A stretch of 64,000 nucleotides of DNA from positions 1 through 64,000 of the forward strand of contig JAQXQU010000101.1 of assembly GCA_029101345.1 (NCBI GenBank), read 5' to 3'. Of this stretch, positions 33,717-43,385 are shown piece by piece. The DNA comes from Erysipelotrichaceae bacterium (lineage in GTDB: Bacteria > Bacillota_I > Bacilli_A > Erysipelotrichales > Erysipelotrichaceae). The notes under the pieces were generated by a model. It was not told where the DNA came from, searched no databases, and was given only the letters and a program-made list of their open reading frames with translations. Every line of letters begins with the position of its first letter. Position 1 is the first letter of the stretch. A program made the translations under genes and the position numbers.

Positions 33717-33734
33717 AATAAACAAATGTTTATT
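33717..33734 (+). promoter_or_regulatory. Perfect palindrome upstream of the TetR gene, likely operator
   Basis: AATAAACA-AA-TGTTTATT: 8-bp arms with a 2-bp centre, ending 20 nt before the TetR ATG and abutting its ribosome binding site and likely -10 region. Short perfect palindromes in this position are typical autoregulatory TetR operators. Confidence 0.6.
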
Positions 33735-33753
33735 ATTTTATAGAGGAGTTAAT

Positions 33754-34389
33754 ATGGCACAAACGCTAAAAGAAGAAGTCAAGAGGAGAATCATCGAGGC
33801 TGCTAAGGCTGAATTCTATGATAAAGGCTATGAAAAGGCATCGATGCGAACTATTGCCAAAAGAGCAGAAATGACAGTTGGCAATATCTACCGCTATTTT
33901 GAAAACAAGGAAGCAGTCCATGCCTATATTACTGGCAGTACAAGTGAAGATATCGAAAATGCCATCAAGAAACTGGCAAGCCATAAGATCAGCTTTGAAA
34001 CATCGGTTTATGGTGTCAAACCCAATATCAAGGATATAAGCCAGATGCTTGATGAATTCGCTGATGATCTTGTTGGAATCTATGTTTCAAATAAAGAGGA
34101 ATTCGTCATTCTTTTTACTGATGAAAAGTCAAAAGAGATGCTGACAAGCTTCTTTTGGAAGATCTTCAAGTATATTATCATGACCTGCTACCCATTGAAG
34201 AAGTTTGAAAAGCAGGTTGGTATCATCACCTTGTCTTTTGCCAACAGCATTTTTGCTGGTCTGCCTGTATATTTTAAGGAAGAGCAGGAATCCGCCCATT
34301 CCTTAGCCAATATGCTCAAGATCTATTTCAGAATCTATGCATCAATGCTGGACTTTGATATTAGAATGATACTAAATTCCCTTAATTAG
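33754..34389 (+). CDS. TetR/AcrR-family transcriptional regulator
   Basis: A 211-aa one-component regulator. The N-terminal helix-turn-helix is canonical for TetR: RRIIEAAKAEFYDKGYEKASMRTIAKRAEMTVGNIYRYFENKEAV (residues 11-55, written here only by its ends RRIIEAA and YRYFENKEAV). The C-terminal helical ligand domain has no recognisable specificity. A perfect palindrome sits in its promoter region, suggesting autorepression, and an imperfect one lies downstream before pnp. It interrupts the usual rpsO-pnp pair. No transporter or enzyme gene is adjacent, so its ligand and targets are unknown. Confidence 0.9.
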   Translation: MAQTLKEEVKRRIIEAAKAEFYDKGYEKASMRTIAKRAEMTVGNIYRYFENKEAVHAYITGSTSEDIENAIKKLASHKISFETSVYGVKPNIKDISQMLDEFADDLVGIYVSNKEEFVILFTDEKSKEMLTSFFWKIFKYIIMTCYPLKKFEKQVGIITLSFANSIFAGLPVYFKEEQESAHSLANMLKIYFRIYASMLDFDIRMILNSLN

Positions 34390-34405
34390 CATTATTTTAT
34401 GCTAA
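34386..34405 (+). promoter_or_regulatory. Palindrome overlapping the pnp promoter
   Basis: TTAGCAT-TATTTT-ATGCTAA, 7-bp arms. Its right arm overlaps an extended -10 (TGC TAAAAT at 34402-34407). It could be an operator or a weak terminator hairpin for the TetR gene. Confidence 0.4.
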
Positions 34406-34441
34406 AATAAATAAGTTAAAAATAAGAAAAGAGAGAGAAAG

Positions 34442-36634
34442 ATGAAAGAAGTATTTACTTTGGATTTCTACGGTCGTACTTTAACTGTCGAGACTGGTGA
34501 AATCGCTAAGCAGGCTGGTGGGTCTGCTCTGGTCAGATATGATGATACCGTCATCCTATCAACCGCTACTGCTTCAAGTGTTGCTAAAGATACAGATTTT
34601 TTCCCATTAACAGTATCATTTGAAGAAAAGCTTTATTCAGTTGGCAAGATTCCTGGTGGTTTTTTACGAAGAGAGGGACGTCCATCTGAACATGCTACAC
34701 TTACTGCCCGTCTGATTGATAGGCCAATCCGTCCGTTATTTGCAGAAGGCTTCAGAAATGAAGTCCAGGTTGTCAATACCTGCTTGTCTGTTGATACTGA
34801 CAAGACTTCAGAAATGACAGCCTTATTTGGTGCCTCACTTGCTCTATGCATATCCAATATCCCATTCAATGGCCCAGTTGCCGGTGTCAAGGTTGGTTAT
34901 GTTGATGGGGAATTTGTAGTCAATCCAACTGTTGAACAGATGTCTAATTCACTGATTGATTTGACTGTTGCTGGTACAAAATATGCTTTGAACATGGTTG
35001 AAGCAGGTGCTAAGCAAGTCAGTGAGGAACTGATGCTTGATGCCTTGATGTTTGGTCATGAAAAGATCAAGGAATTATGTGCTTTTGAAGAGGAAATCAT
35101 TGCCAAAGTCGGAAAAGAAAAGATGGAGGTTGTCCTCTATGAAATCAATCCACTTGTTAAGGAATATGTTGATGCTAATGGCAAGGAACGTCTTGAAAAG
35201 GCTGTTTCCATTAAGCTGAAGCTTGAAAGATATGGTGCCATTGATGATATCACTGCTGAAATGCAGGCTCATTTTGATGAAGTTGAAGGATTAAGTGATA
35301 ATGAAATTGCCAAGCTGAAGAAGCAAGCTGGCGAATACTGTACAGAAATAGTTGCTAATGAAGTTAGAAGACTGATCAGTGTTGAACATATCAGACCTGA
35401 TGGCCGTGCTCTTGATGAATTAAGACCTCTGGATTCACAGGTTGATCTCTTGCCAAGAGTCCATGGTTCAGCGATGTTTACAAGAGGCGAGACACAGGTA
35501 CTTTCGGTAACTACTCTTGGTCCTCTAGGTGATAACCAGATAATTGATGATCTGACTGCTGTTGAAGAAAAGCGATTCATGCATCATTACAACTTCCCAC
35601 CATATTCGGTAGGTGAAGTAGGCAGAATGGGCAATCCTGGCCGTCGTGAAATTGGCCATGGTGCCTTAGGTGAAAGAGCTCTATTGCAGGTTCTGCCTAC
35701 TGAAGAGGAATTCCCTTATGCAATCAGAACAGTTGCTGAAGTTCTGGAATCCAATGGTTCTTCCTCCCAGGCATCAATCTGTGCTGGTACAATGTCCCTG
35801 ATGGCTGCTGGTGTACCAATCAAGGCTCCGGTTGCCGGCGTTGCAATGGGTCTTATTACTACTGGTGACCATTATGCAATCCTAACTGATATTCAAGGCA
35901 TGGAAGACCATTATGGTGATATGGACTTCAAAGTAGCCGGTACCAAGGATGGCATTACTGCGCTGCAGATGGATATCAAGATAGATGGCATTACAAAGGA
36001 AATCTTTGCTGAAGCATTAGCACAGGCTCATAAGGGCAGAATGGAAATCCTTGAAAACATGATGGGCGCTATTTCTGAACCTCGTGCAGATGTTTCTGAA
36101 TATGCTCCAAAGATGGATACATTTACTATTCCTACTGACAAGATCAGAGAAGTCATTGGTACTGGTGGCAAGACTATCAATCAGATCATTGAAGACTGTG
36201 ATGGTGTCAAGATTGATATTGATGATGATGGCAAGGTAGTCATTTACCATCAGAACCGTGCTGCTATCAACAAGGCCAAGGAAACAATTCAGCTTATCTG
36301 CAAGGTGGCTGAAGTTGGCGAAGTCTATGATGCCAAGGTTGTCAGAATTGAAAAATATGGTGCGTTTGTTGAACTGTTCAAGGGTCAGGATGCACTTCTT
36401 CATGTTTCCAAGATCAGAAATGAACGTGTAGAAAAGGTTGAAGATGTCCTCAAGCTTGGTGACCATATCAAAGTCAAGGTCATGGAAATTGATGACAAGG
36501 GCAAAGTCAATGTCTCTGCTAAGGCTCTTTTGCCAAAACCAGAAAAACAGCCAAAGGAAGAAGCTAAGGTTGAACCAGAGGCAGAGGAAAAGAAGCCTGT
36601 TGGTGAAAAGCGTTTCTTCGGCAAGAAAAGCTAA
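34442..36634 (+). CDS. pnp: Polyribonucleotide nucleotidyltransferase (PNPase)
   Basis: Trimeric 3'-5' phosphorolytic exoribonuclease, 730 aa. Two RNase PH-like domains are visible: the first ends near residue 225 and the second contains [25 protein letters not shown] and the catalytic [19 protein letters not shown]. They are followed by a KH domain ([15 protein letters not shown]) and an S1 domain ([19 protein letters not shown]). The C-terminal tail is Lys/Glu rich. Ribosome binding site AGAGAGAG-type. Overlaps trmB by one base (TAATG). Confidence 0.97.
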   Translation: MKEVFTLDFYGRTLTVETGEIAKQAGGSALVRYDDTVILSTATASSVAKDTDFFPLTVSFEEKLYSVGKIPGGFLRREGRPSEHATLTARLIDRPIRPLFAEGFRNEVQVVNTCLSVDTDKTSEMTALFGASLALCISNIPFNGPVAGVKVGYVDGEFVVNPTVEQMSNSLIDLTVAGTKYALNMVEAGAKQVSEELMLDALMFGHEKIKELCAFEEEIIAKVGKEKMEVVLYEINPLVKEYVDANGKERLEKAVSIKLKLERYGAIDDITAEMQAHFDEVEGLSDNEIAKLKKQAGEYCTEIVANEVRRLISVEHIRPDGRALDELRPLDSQVDLLPRVHGSAMFTRGETQVLSVTTLGPLGDNQIIDDLTAVEEKRFMHHYNFPPYSVGEVGRMGNPGRREIGHGALGERALLQVLPTEEEFPYAIRTVAEVLESNGSSSQASICAGTMSLMAAGVPIKAPVAGVAMGLITTGDHYAILTDIQGMEDHYGDMDFKVAGTKDGITALQMDIKIDGITKEIFAEALAQAHKGRMEILENMMGAISEPRADVSEYAPKMDTFTIPTDKIREVIGTGGKTINQIIEDCDGVKIDIDDDGKVVIYHQNRAAINKAKETIQLICKVAEVGEVYDAKVVRIEKYGAFVELFKGQDALLHVSKIRNERVEKVEDVLKLGDHIKVKVMEIDDKGKVNVSAKALLPKPEKQPKEEAKVEPEAEEKKPVGEKRFFGKKS

Positions 36635-37254
36635 TGCGTATGCGTAAGAAGAAATGGGTTGCACCATTTCTTGAAAGCGAAAACCGCTATCTGTTAAGAA
36701 ATCCCAAGTCTTTGGCCACAAAGCTTCCGGTTTATCTTGAAATTGGCATGGGCATGGGTGATTTCATTACCAAAAGTGCAAATGCAAACAAGGATGTCTT
36801 CTATTTGGGTCTTGAAAGAGACGAAACCTGTGTAGCTCGGGCTATTCAAAAAGCTGAAGAACTTGAACTTGAAAATTTCCAAGTGATCTTAGGCAATGCT
36901 ATGATGATTGGCGAGATGTTTGATGAGTCTTCAATCGATCGGATTTATCTGCATTTTTCTGATCCCTGGCCAAAGAAAGGGCACCACAAGCGCAGACTTA
37001 CTTATGGTTCCTTCTTGGAAATGTATGCAAGAATACTGAAGCCTCATGGTGATCTGGTCTTCAAAACTGATAACCGGCCTTTCTTTGATGATTCCTTGGA
37101 ATACTTTGCCAACTCAGAATTCAAGACCGATGTGGTAGATTATGACTATCACAGGATATCAAGAAGTGAACCTATGACCGGTTATGAGGCGAAGTTTTCC
37201 GCTTTGGGCGAAAAGATCAATTATGCTCATTTCCTATTAGATAAAGACAACTAA
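36634..37254 (+). CDS. trmB: tRNA (guanine-N7-)-methyltransferase TrmB
   Basis: Methylates G46 in the tRNA variable loop. The 206-aa protein has the family N-terminus RKKKWVAPFLES, SAM motif I EIGMGMGDFI, the FSDPWPKKGHHKRRLT signature with the catalytic Asp/Pro-Trp-Pro, and the C-terminal TGYEAKFSALGEKINYA. Its ATG overlaps the pnp stop. A terminator overlapping its stop codon closes the unit. Confidence 0.97.
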   Translation: MRMRKKKWVAPFLESENRYLLRNPKSLATKLPVYLEIGMGMGDFITKSANANKDVFYLGLERDETCVARAIQKAEELELENFQVILGNAMMIGEMFDESSIDRIYLHFSDPWPKKGHHKRRLTYGSFLEMYARILKPHGDLVFKTDNRPFFDDSLEYFANSEFKTDVVDYDYHRISRSEPMTGYEAKFSALGEKINYAHFLLDKDN

Positions 37255-37270
37255 CCAAGTTGTCTTTTCT
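37243..37270 (+). terminator. trmB terminator
   Basis: 10-bp stem AAAGACAACT / AGTTGTCTTT with a 5-nt loop, then TCTTTTT. It includes the trmB stop codon. Confidence 0.8.
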
Positions 37271-37294
37271 TTTTCCTAGGTATTTGCTTTGATG

Positions 37295-37300
37295 TATAAT
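37295..37300 (+). promoter_or_regulatory. -10 element 6 nt before an ATG (leaderless type)
   Basis: TATAAT followed by six bases (AAAGAC) and the ATG of the lipoprotein gene at 37307; no ribosome binding site. Confidence 0.65.
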
Positions 37301-37306
37301 AAAGAC

Positions 37307-38302
37307 ATGAAATTTTTAAGAAAAATACTGCTGACAGCTCTAGCCTGTTTTATTCTTTGCGGATGTTCAGCATCTTCAAAGACATATGTTGCTTATACTA
37401 TCTATCCTTTGGGCTTTCTTCTTGACCGTATTGCTGGTGACCGTGTCGATACCATTTCCATTCAGGATGATACAAATCATGTCACTAATGCCCAGATTCT
37501 AGAAAACTATCAGGAAATAATTGATAATTCATCATATTTCTTCCATATTGGTACTCTTGAACCCTATTATGGCATCTATGAAGAAGACTTCATCAATTCG
37601 GATGTGAAGTCCATTGACTTATCTACTCTTAATGCCATCTATAAGTTTCAACGCTATACTTTGGCTTATGTTGATGGCAAGGAAACCTATGTTGAAGGAC
37701 CATATTATGAAAGCGATATCTTCAATGATGTAGATATTGATGATCTTGATCTCTACTTATGGCTAGATCCAATTGGCATGTTGTCAATGGCTAATGATAT
37801 CTGCAATACCCTTAGTGCCAATTATGTTGAACAGTCTGCCTTTTTTACTGCTAACAAGAAGGAATTGGAAACTGAGCTGATAAATCTTGATGCTTCCTAT
37901 CAGAATCTGGCAACTAAAGTCAAGAAAGAAAACAAGACAATTCGTTTTGTCTCCATGACTGCTTCCTTTGGCACTTGGCAAAAGGCCTATGGTTTCCAAA
38001 TCTATCCTATCTGCCTTTCAAAGTATGGTGCTCTGCCATCTGAACAACAGCTTGATTTCATCAAGCAGAGAATCATTGCAGATGGAGTCCAATATATAGC
38101 TTATGAACCAAACATGAGCGAAGATATGCTTGCTCTTTTCAACCAACTGGAAAATGAATTGGGGCTCAAACGCATCAATCTGAATAACATCTCTTCACTT
38201 ACTCCTTCCCAGAAAGCTGATGGCAAGGATTACTTTGCATTGATGTATGAGAACCTAACTGTCCTTGAAAACATTGCGACTGGTGAAATAACTGCTGAAT
38301 AG
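37307..38302 (+). CDS. Orphan metal ABC transporter-type substrate-binding lipoprotein (ZnuA/TroA-like)
   Basis: A 331-aa lipoprotein: signal peptide KFLRKILLTALACFILCGC with a lipobox LCGC (Cys at residue 22), so anchored outside the membrane. The fold looks like a cluster-9 metal-binding protein: VAYTIYPLGFLLDRIAGDRV at the start, an NHVTNAQILENYQEII segment, and LYLWLDPIGMLSMANDI. The usual metal histidines are partly missing: the DPHxWLDP position reads DLYLWLDP, and the later HxAF position reads MTASFG. No ATPase or permease genes are nearby. The start at 37307 sits 6 nt after a TATAAT, so translation is probably leaderless. Confidence 0.8.
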   Translation: MKFLRKILLTALACFILCGCSASSKTYVAYTIYPLGFLLDRIAGDRVDTISIQDDTNHVTNAQILENYQEIIDNSSYFFHIGTLEPYYGIYEEDFINSDVKSIDLSTLNAIYKFQRYTLAYVDGKETYVEGPYYESDIFNDVDIDDLDLYLWLDPIGMLSMANDICNTLSANYVEQSAFFTANKKELETELINLDASYQNLATKVKKENKTIRFVSMTASFGTWQKAYGFQIYPICLSKYGALPSEQQLDFIKQRIIADGVQYIAYEPNMSEDMLALFNQLENELGLKRINLNNISSLTPSQKADGKDYFALMYENLTVLENIATGEITAE

Positions 38303-38316
38303 TCAGGACCTGAAAT

Positions 38317-40887
38317 ATGAAACTATTATTGATAGATGGAAACTCCATGCTCTTTAGGGCATTTTATGCAACGATCTATGGCAAAGCCATGACAACTTCC
38401 TCAGGCCTTTACACCAATGCTGTCTATGGATTTGCGGTTATGCTCAATAAGGCTTTGTCTTTGATCAAACCCGAATACTGTGCGGTAGCCTTCGATAAGG
38501 GCAAACATACTTTTAGACATGAAATCGATCCTGAATACAAGGCTGGTCGCAAGCAGACGCCAGCAGAACTTGTTGGCCAATTCCCTCTGATCAGGGAAAT
38601 GCTTACTGCCTACAATATCAAATGGTTTGAATATGATGATATTGAGGCCGATGATGTTGTTGGTACACTAGCCAAAAGATACCCAGTTGAAACATGCATA
38701 CTGACATCTGATAGAGATATGCTGCAACTGATTGATGATACTACTTCCATTTATCTGATGAAAAAGGGCATTACTGAAATGGCAATAATGGATGAGAAAG
38801 CCTTGTTTGAAGAGTGGACTTTGAAACCATATCAGATCATTGACTATAAAGGTCTGGCTGGTGATGCTTCCGATAATATTAAGGGAGTACCTGGCATTGG
38901 TGATAAGACTGCTGTCAAACTGCTCAATCAATATGATACTTGTGAAGGAATTTATGAACACCTTGATGAAATCAAAGGCAAGCTCAGGGATAAGCTGAAT
39001 GATGGCAAAGAGTCTTGTTTCATCTCCAAACAACTTGCTAGAATCAAGACAGATGTTGATATTGACATTGATCTTGCTGACCTTAAGCTTTCAATTGATG
39101 ATAAGACTCGCAATGACTTCTTCCACCAATATGAGATGAAGTCATTGGTAACAAAAGAAGAAAAGCCCGTTTTAGCAAAAAAAGAAGCAAATATCGTTAA
39201 AACCGTTTCTGCATCCTTGCTAAAGAAGCCTTTTATCTATTTTGTTTCAAATGAACAGTCCTATTATGAAAGGGACTTTGAAGCTGTTGGCATTTATAAT
39301 GAGGAAGGCTTTGAATATATCAAAAAGGAAGACTTCCTATTAGATCATGATTTGCTTTCCTTTCTATCATCATCCAAGGAAAAGATAGTCTATGACTTAA
39401 AGGCTGTCTTGCATCTTGCTGATTATTGGAATTTAAAGATTGGTGGGCATATTGATGATGTGATGCTAATGGGGTTTTTGGTTAACAATAATAACAATAC
39501 CCCTGAGCTTCTGGCAAATGCCTATGGCCATCGCTTAGGCAATGATCTAAAAGGCCTATTTGGAACCGAAAAGAAGCCACTGCTGCCTAAAGATGAAGAT
39601 CTTGCTTCCTATGCCTATGACTTCTGCTCCTTTATGCATGATATCTACCTTAAGACTAAGGATGAGCTAAGGGATAAGGGGATGGAAGCACTATATGAAG
39701 ATGTTGAACTGAAATTATCCTATGTCCTTTATGATATGGAAAAGGAAGGCATCTATTGTGATATCACTGAACTTGATAAGATAGCAGAAGCGACACTTTT
39801 GAAGATGCAGGGCTATGAAAGAAACATCTATGCCTGTGCAGGCCATGAATTCAATATCAATTCACCAAAACAGCTCAAGGAAGTCCTCTTCAATGAGCTT
39901 GATTTGCCTGATTATAAGAAGGGATCAACCAATGCTGAAGCCTTGCAGAAGATCTCCTCCTATCATCCAATCATTGACCACATACTCAATTTCCGCAAGT
40001 ATTCAAAGCTCTATTCAACTTATGCTGAAGGCTTGAAAAAGTATATTGGCAATGATAATCGCATCCATACTATTTTCTCCCAAAACATTACTGCAACTGG
40101 CCGTCTTTCTTCTTATGATCCAAATCTTCAGAATATCTCCGTTCGTGATGATGAAGGTCGGGAAATAAGAAAGGCATTCAAGCCAGGAAATGACTCAGTG
40201 CTCATCTCATCGGATTATTCTCAGGTTGAACTCCGTGTGCTGGCTAGCTTGGCAGATGAAGAAAAGATGATTGAGGCTTTCAATAGTGGGATTGATATCC
40301 ATACCAAGACTGCAATGGATATCTTCAATGTTAAAAAGGAAGATGTTACAGCTAATGTCAGAAGAAATGCCAAGGCTGTTAATTTCGGTGTCGTCTATGG
40401 CATCTCTGATTTTGGCTTGGCAAACCAGACCCAACTATCCTTTTCTGATGCCAAGAATTTCATAGAAGACTACTTCCGTACTTATCCTAATATCAAGAAA
40501 TATCTGGATGAGCAGGTCAGCTTCTGCAAAGAGAATGGGTATGTGACAACAATTCTTGGAAGAAGGCGCTATATTAGGGAAATCAATGACAAGAACTTCA
40601 TGGTCAGGGAATTTGGCAAAAGAGCAGCTATGAATTCAACTATCCAAGGATCAGCTGCCGATATTATCAAATTGGCAATGATCAAGGCAACAGAAGAGAT
40701 CAAGGCTCGAGGGCTAAAGTCCAAACTGCTATTGCAGGTCCATGATGAATTGATATTCGAAGTAAGAAACGAGGAACTGAAGATAATGAAAGAACTGATC
40801 GCTAATTGCATGTCTTCGGCTTATCAGCTGAAAGCTAGACTCGATTGTTCAATGGCAATCGGCCAGACATGGTATGAGGCTAAATAA
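38317..40887 (+). CDS. polA: DNA polymerase I
   Basis: Repair and Okazaki-fragment polymerase, 856 aa. The 5'-3' exonuclease domain (1-290) is intact: LLIDGNSMLFRAFYA, DDIEADDVVGTLA and the helix-hairpin-helix GVPGIGDKTAVKLL. The central 3'-5' proofreading domain lacks the usual acidic residues, as in Bacillus and Taq. The polymerase domain has motif A SDYSQVELRVLA, motif B RRNAKAVNFGVVYGIS and motif C LQVHDELIFEV. The ribosome binding site is weak. polA-mutM-coaE order is conserved in Bacillota. Confidence 0.97.
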   Translation: MKLLLIDGNSMLFRAFYATIYGKAMTTSSGLYTNAVYGFAVMLNKALSLIKPEYCAVAFDKGKHTFRHEIDPEYKAGRKQTPAELVGQFPLIREMLTAYNIKWFEYDDIEADDVVGTLAKRYPVETCILTSDRDMLQLIDDTTSIYLMKKGITEMAIMDEKALFEEWTLKPYQIIDYKGLAGDASDNIKGVPGIGDKTAVKLLNQYDTCEGIYEHLDEIKGKLRDKLNDGKESCFISKQLARIKTDVDIDIDLADLKLSIDDKTRNDFFHQYEMKSLVTKEEKPVLAKKEANIVKTVSASLLKKPFIYFVSNEQSYYERDFEAVGIYNEEGFEYIKKEDFLLDHDLLSFLSSSKEKIVYDLKAVLHLADYWNLKIGGHIDDVMLMGFLVNNNNNTPELLANAYGHRLGNDLKGLFGTEKKPLLPKDEDLASYAYDFCSFMHDIYLKTKDELRDKGMEALYEDVELKLSYVLYDMEKEGIYCDITELDKIAEATLLKMQGYERNIYACAGHEFNINSPKQLKEVLFNELDLPDYKKGSTNAEALQKISSYHPIIDHILNFRKYSKLYSTYAEGLKKYIGNDNRIHTIFSQNITATGRLSSYDPNLQNISVRDDEGREIRKAFKPGNDSVLISSDYSQVELRVLASLADEEKMIEAFNSGIDIHTKTAMDIFNVKKEDVTANVRRNAKAVNFGVVYGISDFGLANQTQLSFSDAKNFIEDYFRTYPNIKKYLDEQVSFCKENGYVTTILGRRRYIREINDKNFMVREFGKRAAMNSTIQGSAADIIKLAMIKATEEIKARGLKSKLLLQVHDELIFEVRNEELKIMKELIANCMSSAYQLKARLDCSMAIGQTWYEAK

Positions 40888-42260
40888 TGCCAGAACTTCC
40901 TGAAGTTGAAACGGTTGTCAGAACATTACAGAACCTGATTTCTGGCAAGACAATCGCTGGCATCGATATTCTTTATCCCAATATCATCAGTGGCGATCCT
41001 GATGATTTTCAACGACTGGTTGGCCAAAGCTTTATAGGCTTTAAAAGAAGGGGCAAGTATCTGCTTTTTGAAATGGATGATTGTCTTCTTGTTTCCCATT
41101 TGCGAATGGAAGGCAAATACTTCTACTATCCAAGAAAAACTGTTCCTAATAAGCATACGCATCTCATCTTTGCGTTCACTGATGGTTCAGAACTTCATTA
41201 CAATGATGTCCGCAAGTTTGGAAGAATGGAACTTGTTGAAAAGGACATCGATTTAAGTGACTTCCATGGCTTAGGTGTTGAACCATTTTCTGCTGAATTC
41301 AACTTCGACTATTGCAAAGGCTTTTTAAAAGACAATCATAAGACTATTAAGGAAATTCTTCTTGAGCAGAAGCTGGTAGCTGGGGCTGGCAATATCTATG
41401 CTGATGAAATATGCTATGCCATCAAGGTCCATCCCGCGGTTTCTGGAAATAAGCTTGATGATTATGAAATCAAGGCTCTTATCAAGGAAACCAACCGCAT
41501 CTTGTCAGAAGCTATCGAAGCTGGCGGTACTACCATCCGTTCCTATACTTCGTCTTTAGGTGTGACAGGACGCTTCCAGTTATCCTTAAAATGCCATACA
41601 ATGGATAAATGCCAGGCTTGTGGTTCAGATATCATCAAAACCAGAATTGGCGGAAGAGGCACCTATTATTGCCCAAGATGCCAAGCCATGAAGAACAGGA
41701 AAATTGCCATAACTGGTACCATTGGTTCTGGCAAAAGCACTTTGTCCAATTATCTAAGGGGAAAGGGCTATTATGTCTTTGATTGCGATCGATGCAATGC
41801 CCAATTGCTTGAAAATGGCAAAGCTGGCTACCGTGGTGTCAAAAAGGCTTTTCCTGATTGCTTCGATGCTAATGGCTTGGACAAGACCAAGCTTTCAGCT
41901 ATTGTCTTTAATGACAAGAAAAGCAGAACTATTCTTGAATCAATACTTCATCCTTTGATCATTGCTGAAATGATGAACGAAGCTTATGGTCATGAACTGT
42001 TCTTTGCAGAAGTCCCGCTCTTATTTGAAAATGGCCTGCAGGATCTTTTTGATGAAAGCATAGTTGTGGCAGTTGATGAAGATCTTGCCATCAGGAGGCT
42101 TATTGACCGCGGCCTTGATGAAAAGTCTGCCAAGGAGCGGATTGCCAATCAGCTTAGTGTTAAGGACAAGCTTCAGAAATGCAATCATGCCATTTTCAAC
42201 AATAAAGACAAGAATACATTTTATACCGAAATTGATGAACTGCTTGAAAGGATAATATGA
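40887..42260 (+). CDS. mutM-coaE: MutM-CoaE fusion: formamidopyrimidine-DNA glycosylase + dephospho-CoA kinase
   Basis: One 457-aa frame holds two normally separate enzymes. Residues 1-267 are MutM (Fpg), removing 8-oxoguanine: N-terminal catalytic PELPEVETVVR, a helix-two-turn-helix region, and the C-terminal zinc finger CQACG...YYCPRCQ. Residues 268-457 are CoaE, the last step of CoA synthesis: P-loop GTIGSGKSTLSNYL, then VFDCDRCN and VPLLFENG. The CoaE part begins at an internal Met (41688) directly after the MutM zinc finger, with no linker, no stop and no ribosome binding site. mutM and coaE are neighbouring genes in other Bacillota. It overlaps polA by one base and the next gene by 4. 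Confidence 0.93.
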   Translation: MPELPEVETVVRTLQNLISGKTIAGIDILYPNIISGDPDDFQRLVGQSFIGFKRRGKYLLFEMDDCLLVSHLRMEGKYFYYPRKTVPNKHTHLIFAFTDGSELHYNDVRKFGRMELVEKDIDLSDFHGLGVEPFSAEFNFDYCKGFLKDNHKTIKEILLEQKLVAGAGNIYADEICYAIKVHPAVSGNKLDDYEIKALIKETNRILSEAIEAGGTTIRSYTSSLGVTGRFQLSLKCHTMDKCQACGSDIIKTRIGGRGTYYCPRCQAMKNRKIAITGTIGSGKSTLSNYLRGKGYYVFDCDRCNAQLLENGKAGYRGVKKAFPDCFDANGLDKTKLSAIVFNDKKSRTILESILHPLIIAEMMNEAYGHELFFAEVPLLFENGLQDLFDESIVVAVDEDLAIRRLIDRGLDEKSAKERIANQLSVKDKLQKCNHAIFNNKDKNTFYTEIDELLERII

Positions 42261-43384
42261 TAGGCCAGGATTTATACCGGATTGATTGTAATTTTGAAAT
42301 GGATAGGGAAATGGCAAAAAGCCTTGTCTTATTCTATAAGCCTTTGATTACTGACAAAGGCTTTTTCCTCTATCATCTTCTTTCCAATCTGCCAAATAAT
42401 CCCAATTTCCTTCTCTTAAATGATCTGCTTGTCAAAACCAATATGTCCATTAGTGAATTTGAGGATGGTCTTTCCTATCTTAACCAATATAATCTGGTCA
42501 GAACCTTTAAGCATCAGAAAGAAGAAAAATACATCCTTTTGATAAAGAAGCCCTTAGATCGTCTGTCATTTATGAATGATTCTCTGCTTTCCCGTGAGTT
42601 GATTCTGAAGATTGGCGGTCCTTCTTATCAGTCACTAGCAGCTGATGTTGTTGTGATGGAAAATGATCTTAGCAAATATAATGATGTTTCCATTATTAGG
42701 GACTCTTCTGCACTTTCATCCTGGAAGAGCAATGATGAGGCATATCATAAAGCTGCCTCCACTGCAAAAAGCCATTCTTTCTTTGATACTGGCAAATTCC
42801 TTGCGGATATCTCAGTTCTCCTTTTCCCAATGAAATTTCGCACCCAGGAAAATCTAAACGAGATTGCCTTGCTTGCTGATTTATATTCCATATCCTATGA
42901 TCAGATGCGCAAGTTCATTACCAATCGGAAGGTCTGCACCTATGATAGTGAAACAATGGATCTTGGATATTTATCATATCTTTGCCAAAAGGCCAGCCTT
43001 AGCTATCAGGATACTGGCAGCCATTATGATAGTCCCTGTACCTTGTTTTTGGCTAATCTTCAGGATGGCAAGGAAGCAACCCCTTATGACAAGAAAGTCA
43101 TTTTCAAATTGGCTCATGATTATGTCTTGCCTCCAGCTGTCATCAATGTTCTTTTGGAACATAGCCTTTCAGCCTGTGGTGGGCGGCTTATTGAAAAATA
43201 TGTCTATGGCGTAGCTTCTGATCTTCATCGAATGAATATCAATAGCTATGAAGAAGCATTGGCAATGCTAAAGGGTCAAAGCAAGAAAAGAAATGAAGAT
43301 AAATTGCCGGAATATGACAATAGCACAAATCCGGATATTGATATCAATCGACTGGATGATATCTTGAAACAAAGAGGTGAATAG
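42257..43384 (+). CDS. dnaB: Replication initiation/helicase loader protein DnaB (Bacillota type)
   Basis: Membrane-associated primosomal protein that works with DnaD and DnaI; not the replicative helicase. The 375-aa protein has the N-terminal winged-helix region (FEMDREMAKSLVLFYKPLITDKGFFLYHLL) and a DnaD/DnaB_2-type domain in the second half, ending in NINSYEEALAML. The C-terminal tail is charged. It lies between coaE and dnaI, as in the conserved Bacillota order. Ribosome binding site AAAGGA. It overlaps the mutM-coaE stop by 4 nt. Confidence 0.85.
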   Translation: MIGQDLYRIDCNFEMDREMAKSLVLFYKPLITDKGFFLYHLLSNLPNNPNFLLLNDLLVKTNMSISEFEDGLSYLNQYNLVRTFKHQKEEKYILLIKKPLDRLSFMNDSLLSRELILKIGGPSYQSLAADVVVMENDLSKYNDVSIIRDSSALSSWKSNDEAYHKAASTAKSHSFFDTGKFLADISVLLFPMKFRTQENLNEIALLADLYSISYDQMRKFITNRKVCTYDSETMDLGYLSYLCQKASLSYQDTGSHYDSPCTLFLANLQDGKEATPYDKKVIFKLAHDYVLPPAVINVLLEHSLSACGGRLIEKYVYGVASDLHRMNINSYEEALAMLKGQSKKRNEDKLPEYDNSTNPDIDINRLDDILKQRGE

Positions 43385-43385
43385 G

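Noticed and set aside
36017-36721. Minus-strand 234-residue frame over the pnp end and trmB start
   Set aside because: Antisense to the KH/S1 domains of PNPase; a shadow caused by codon bias, with no promoter or ribosome binding site.
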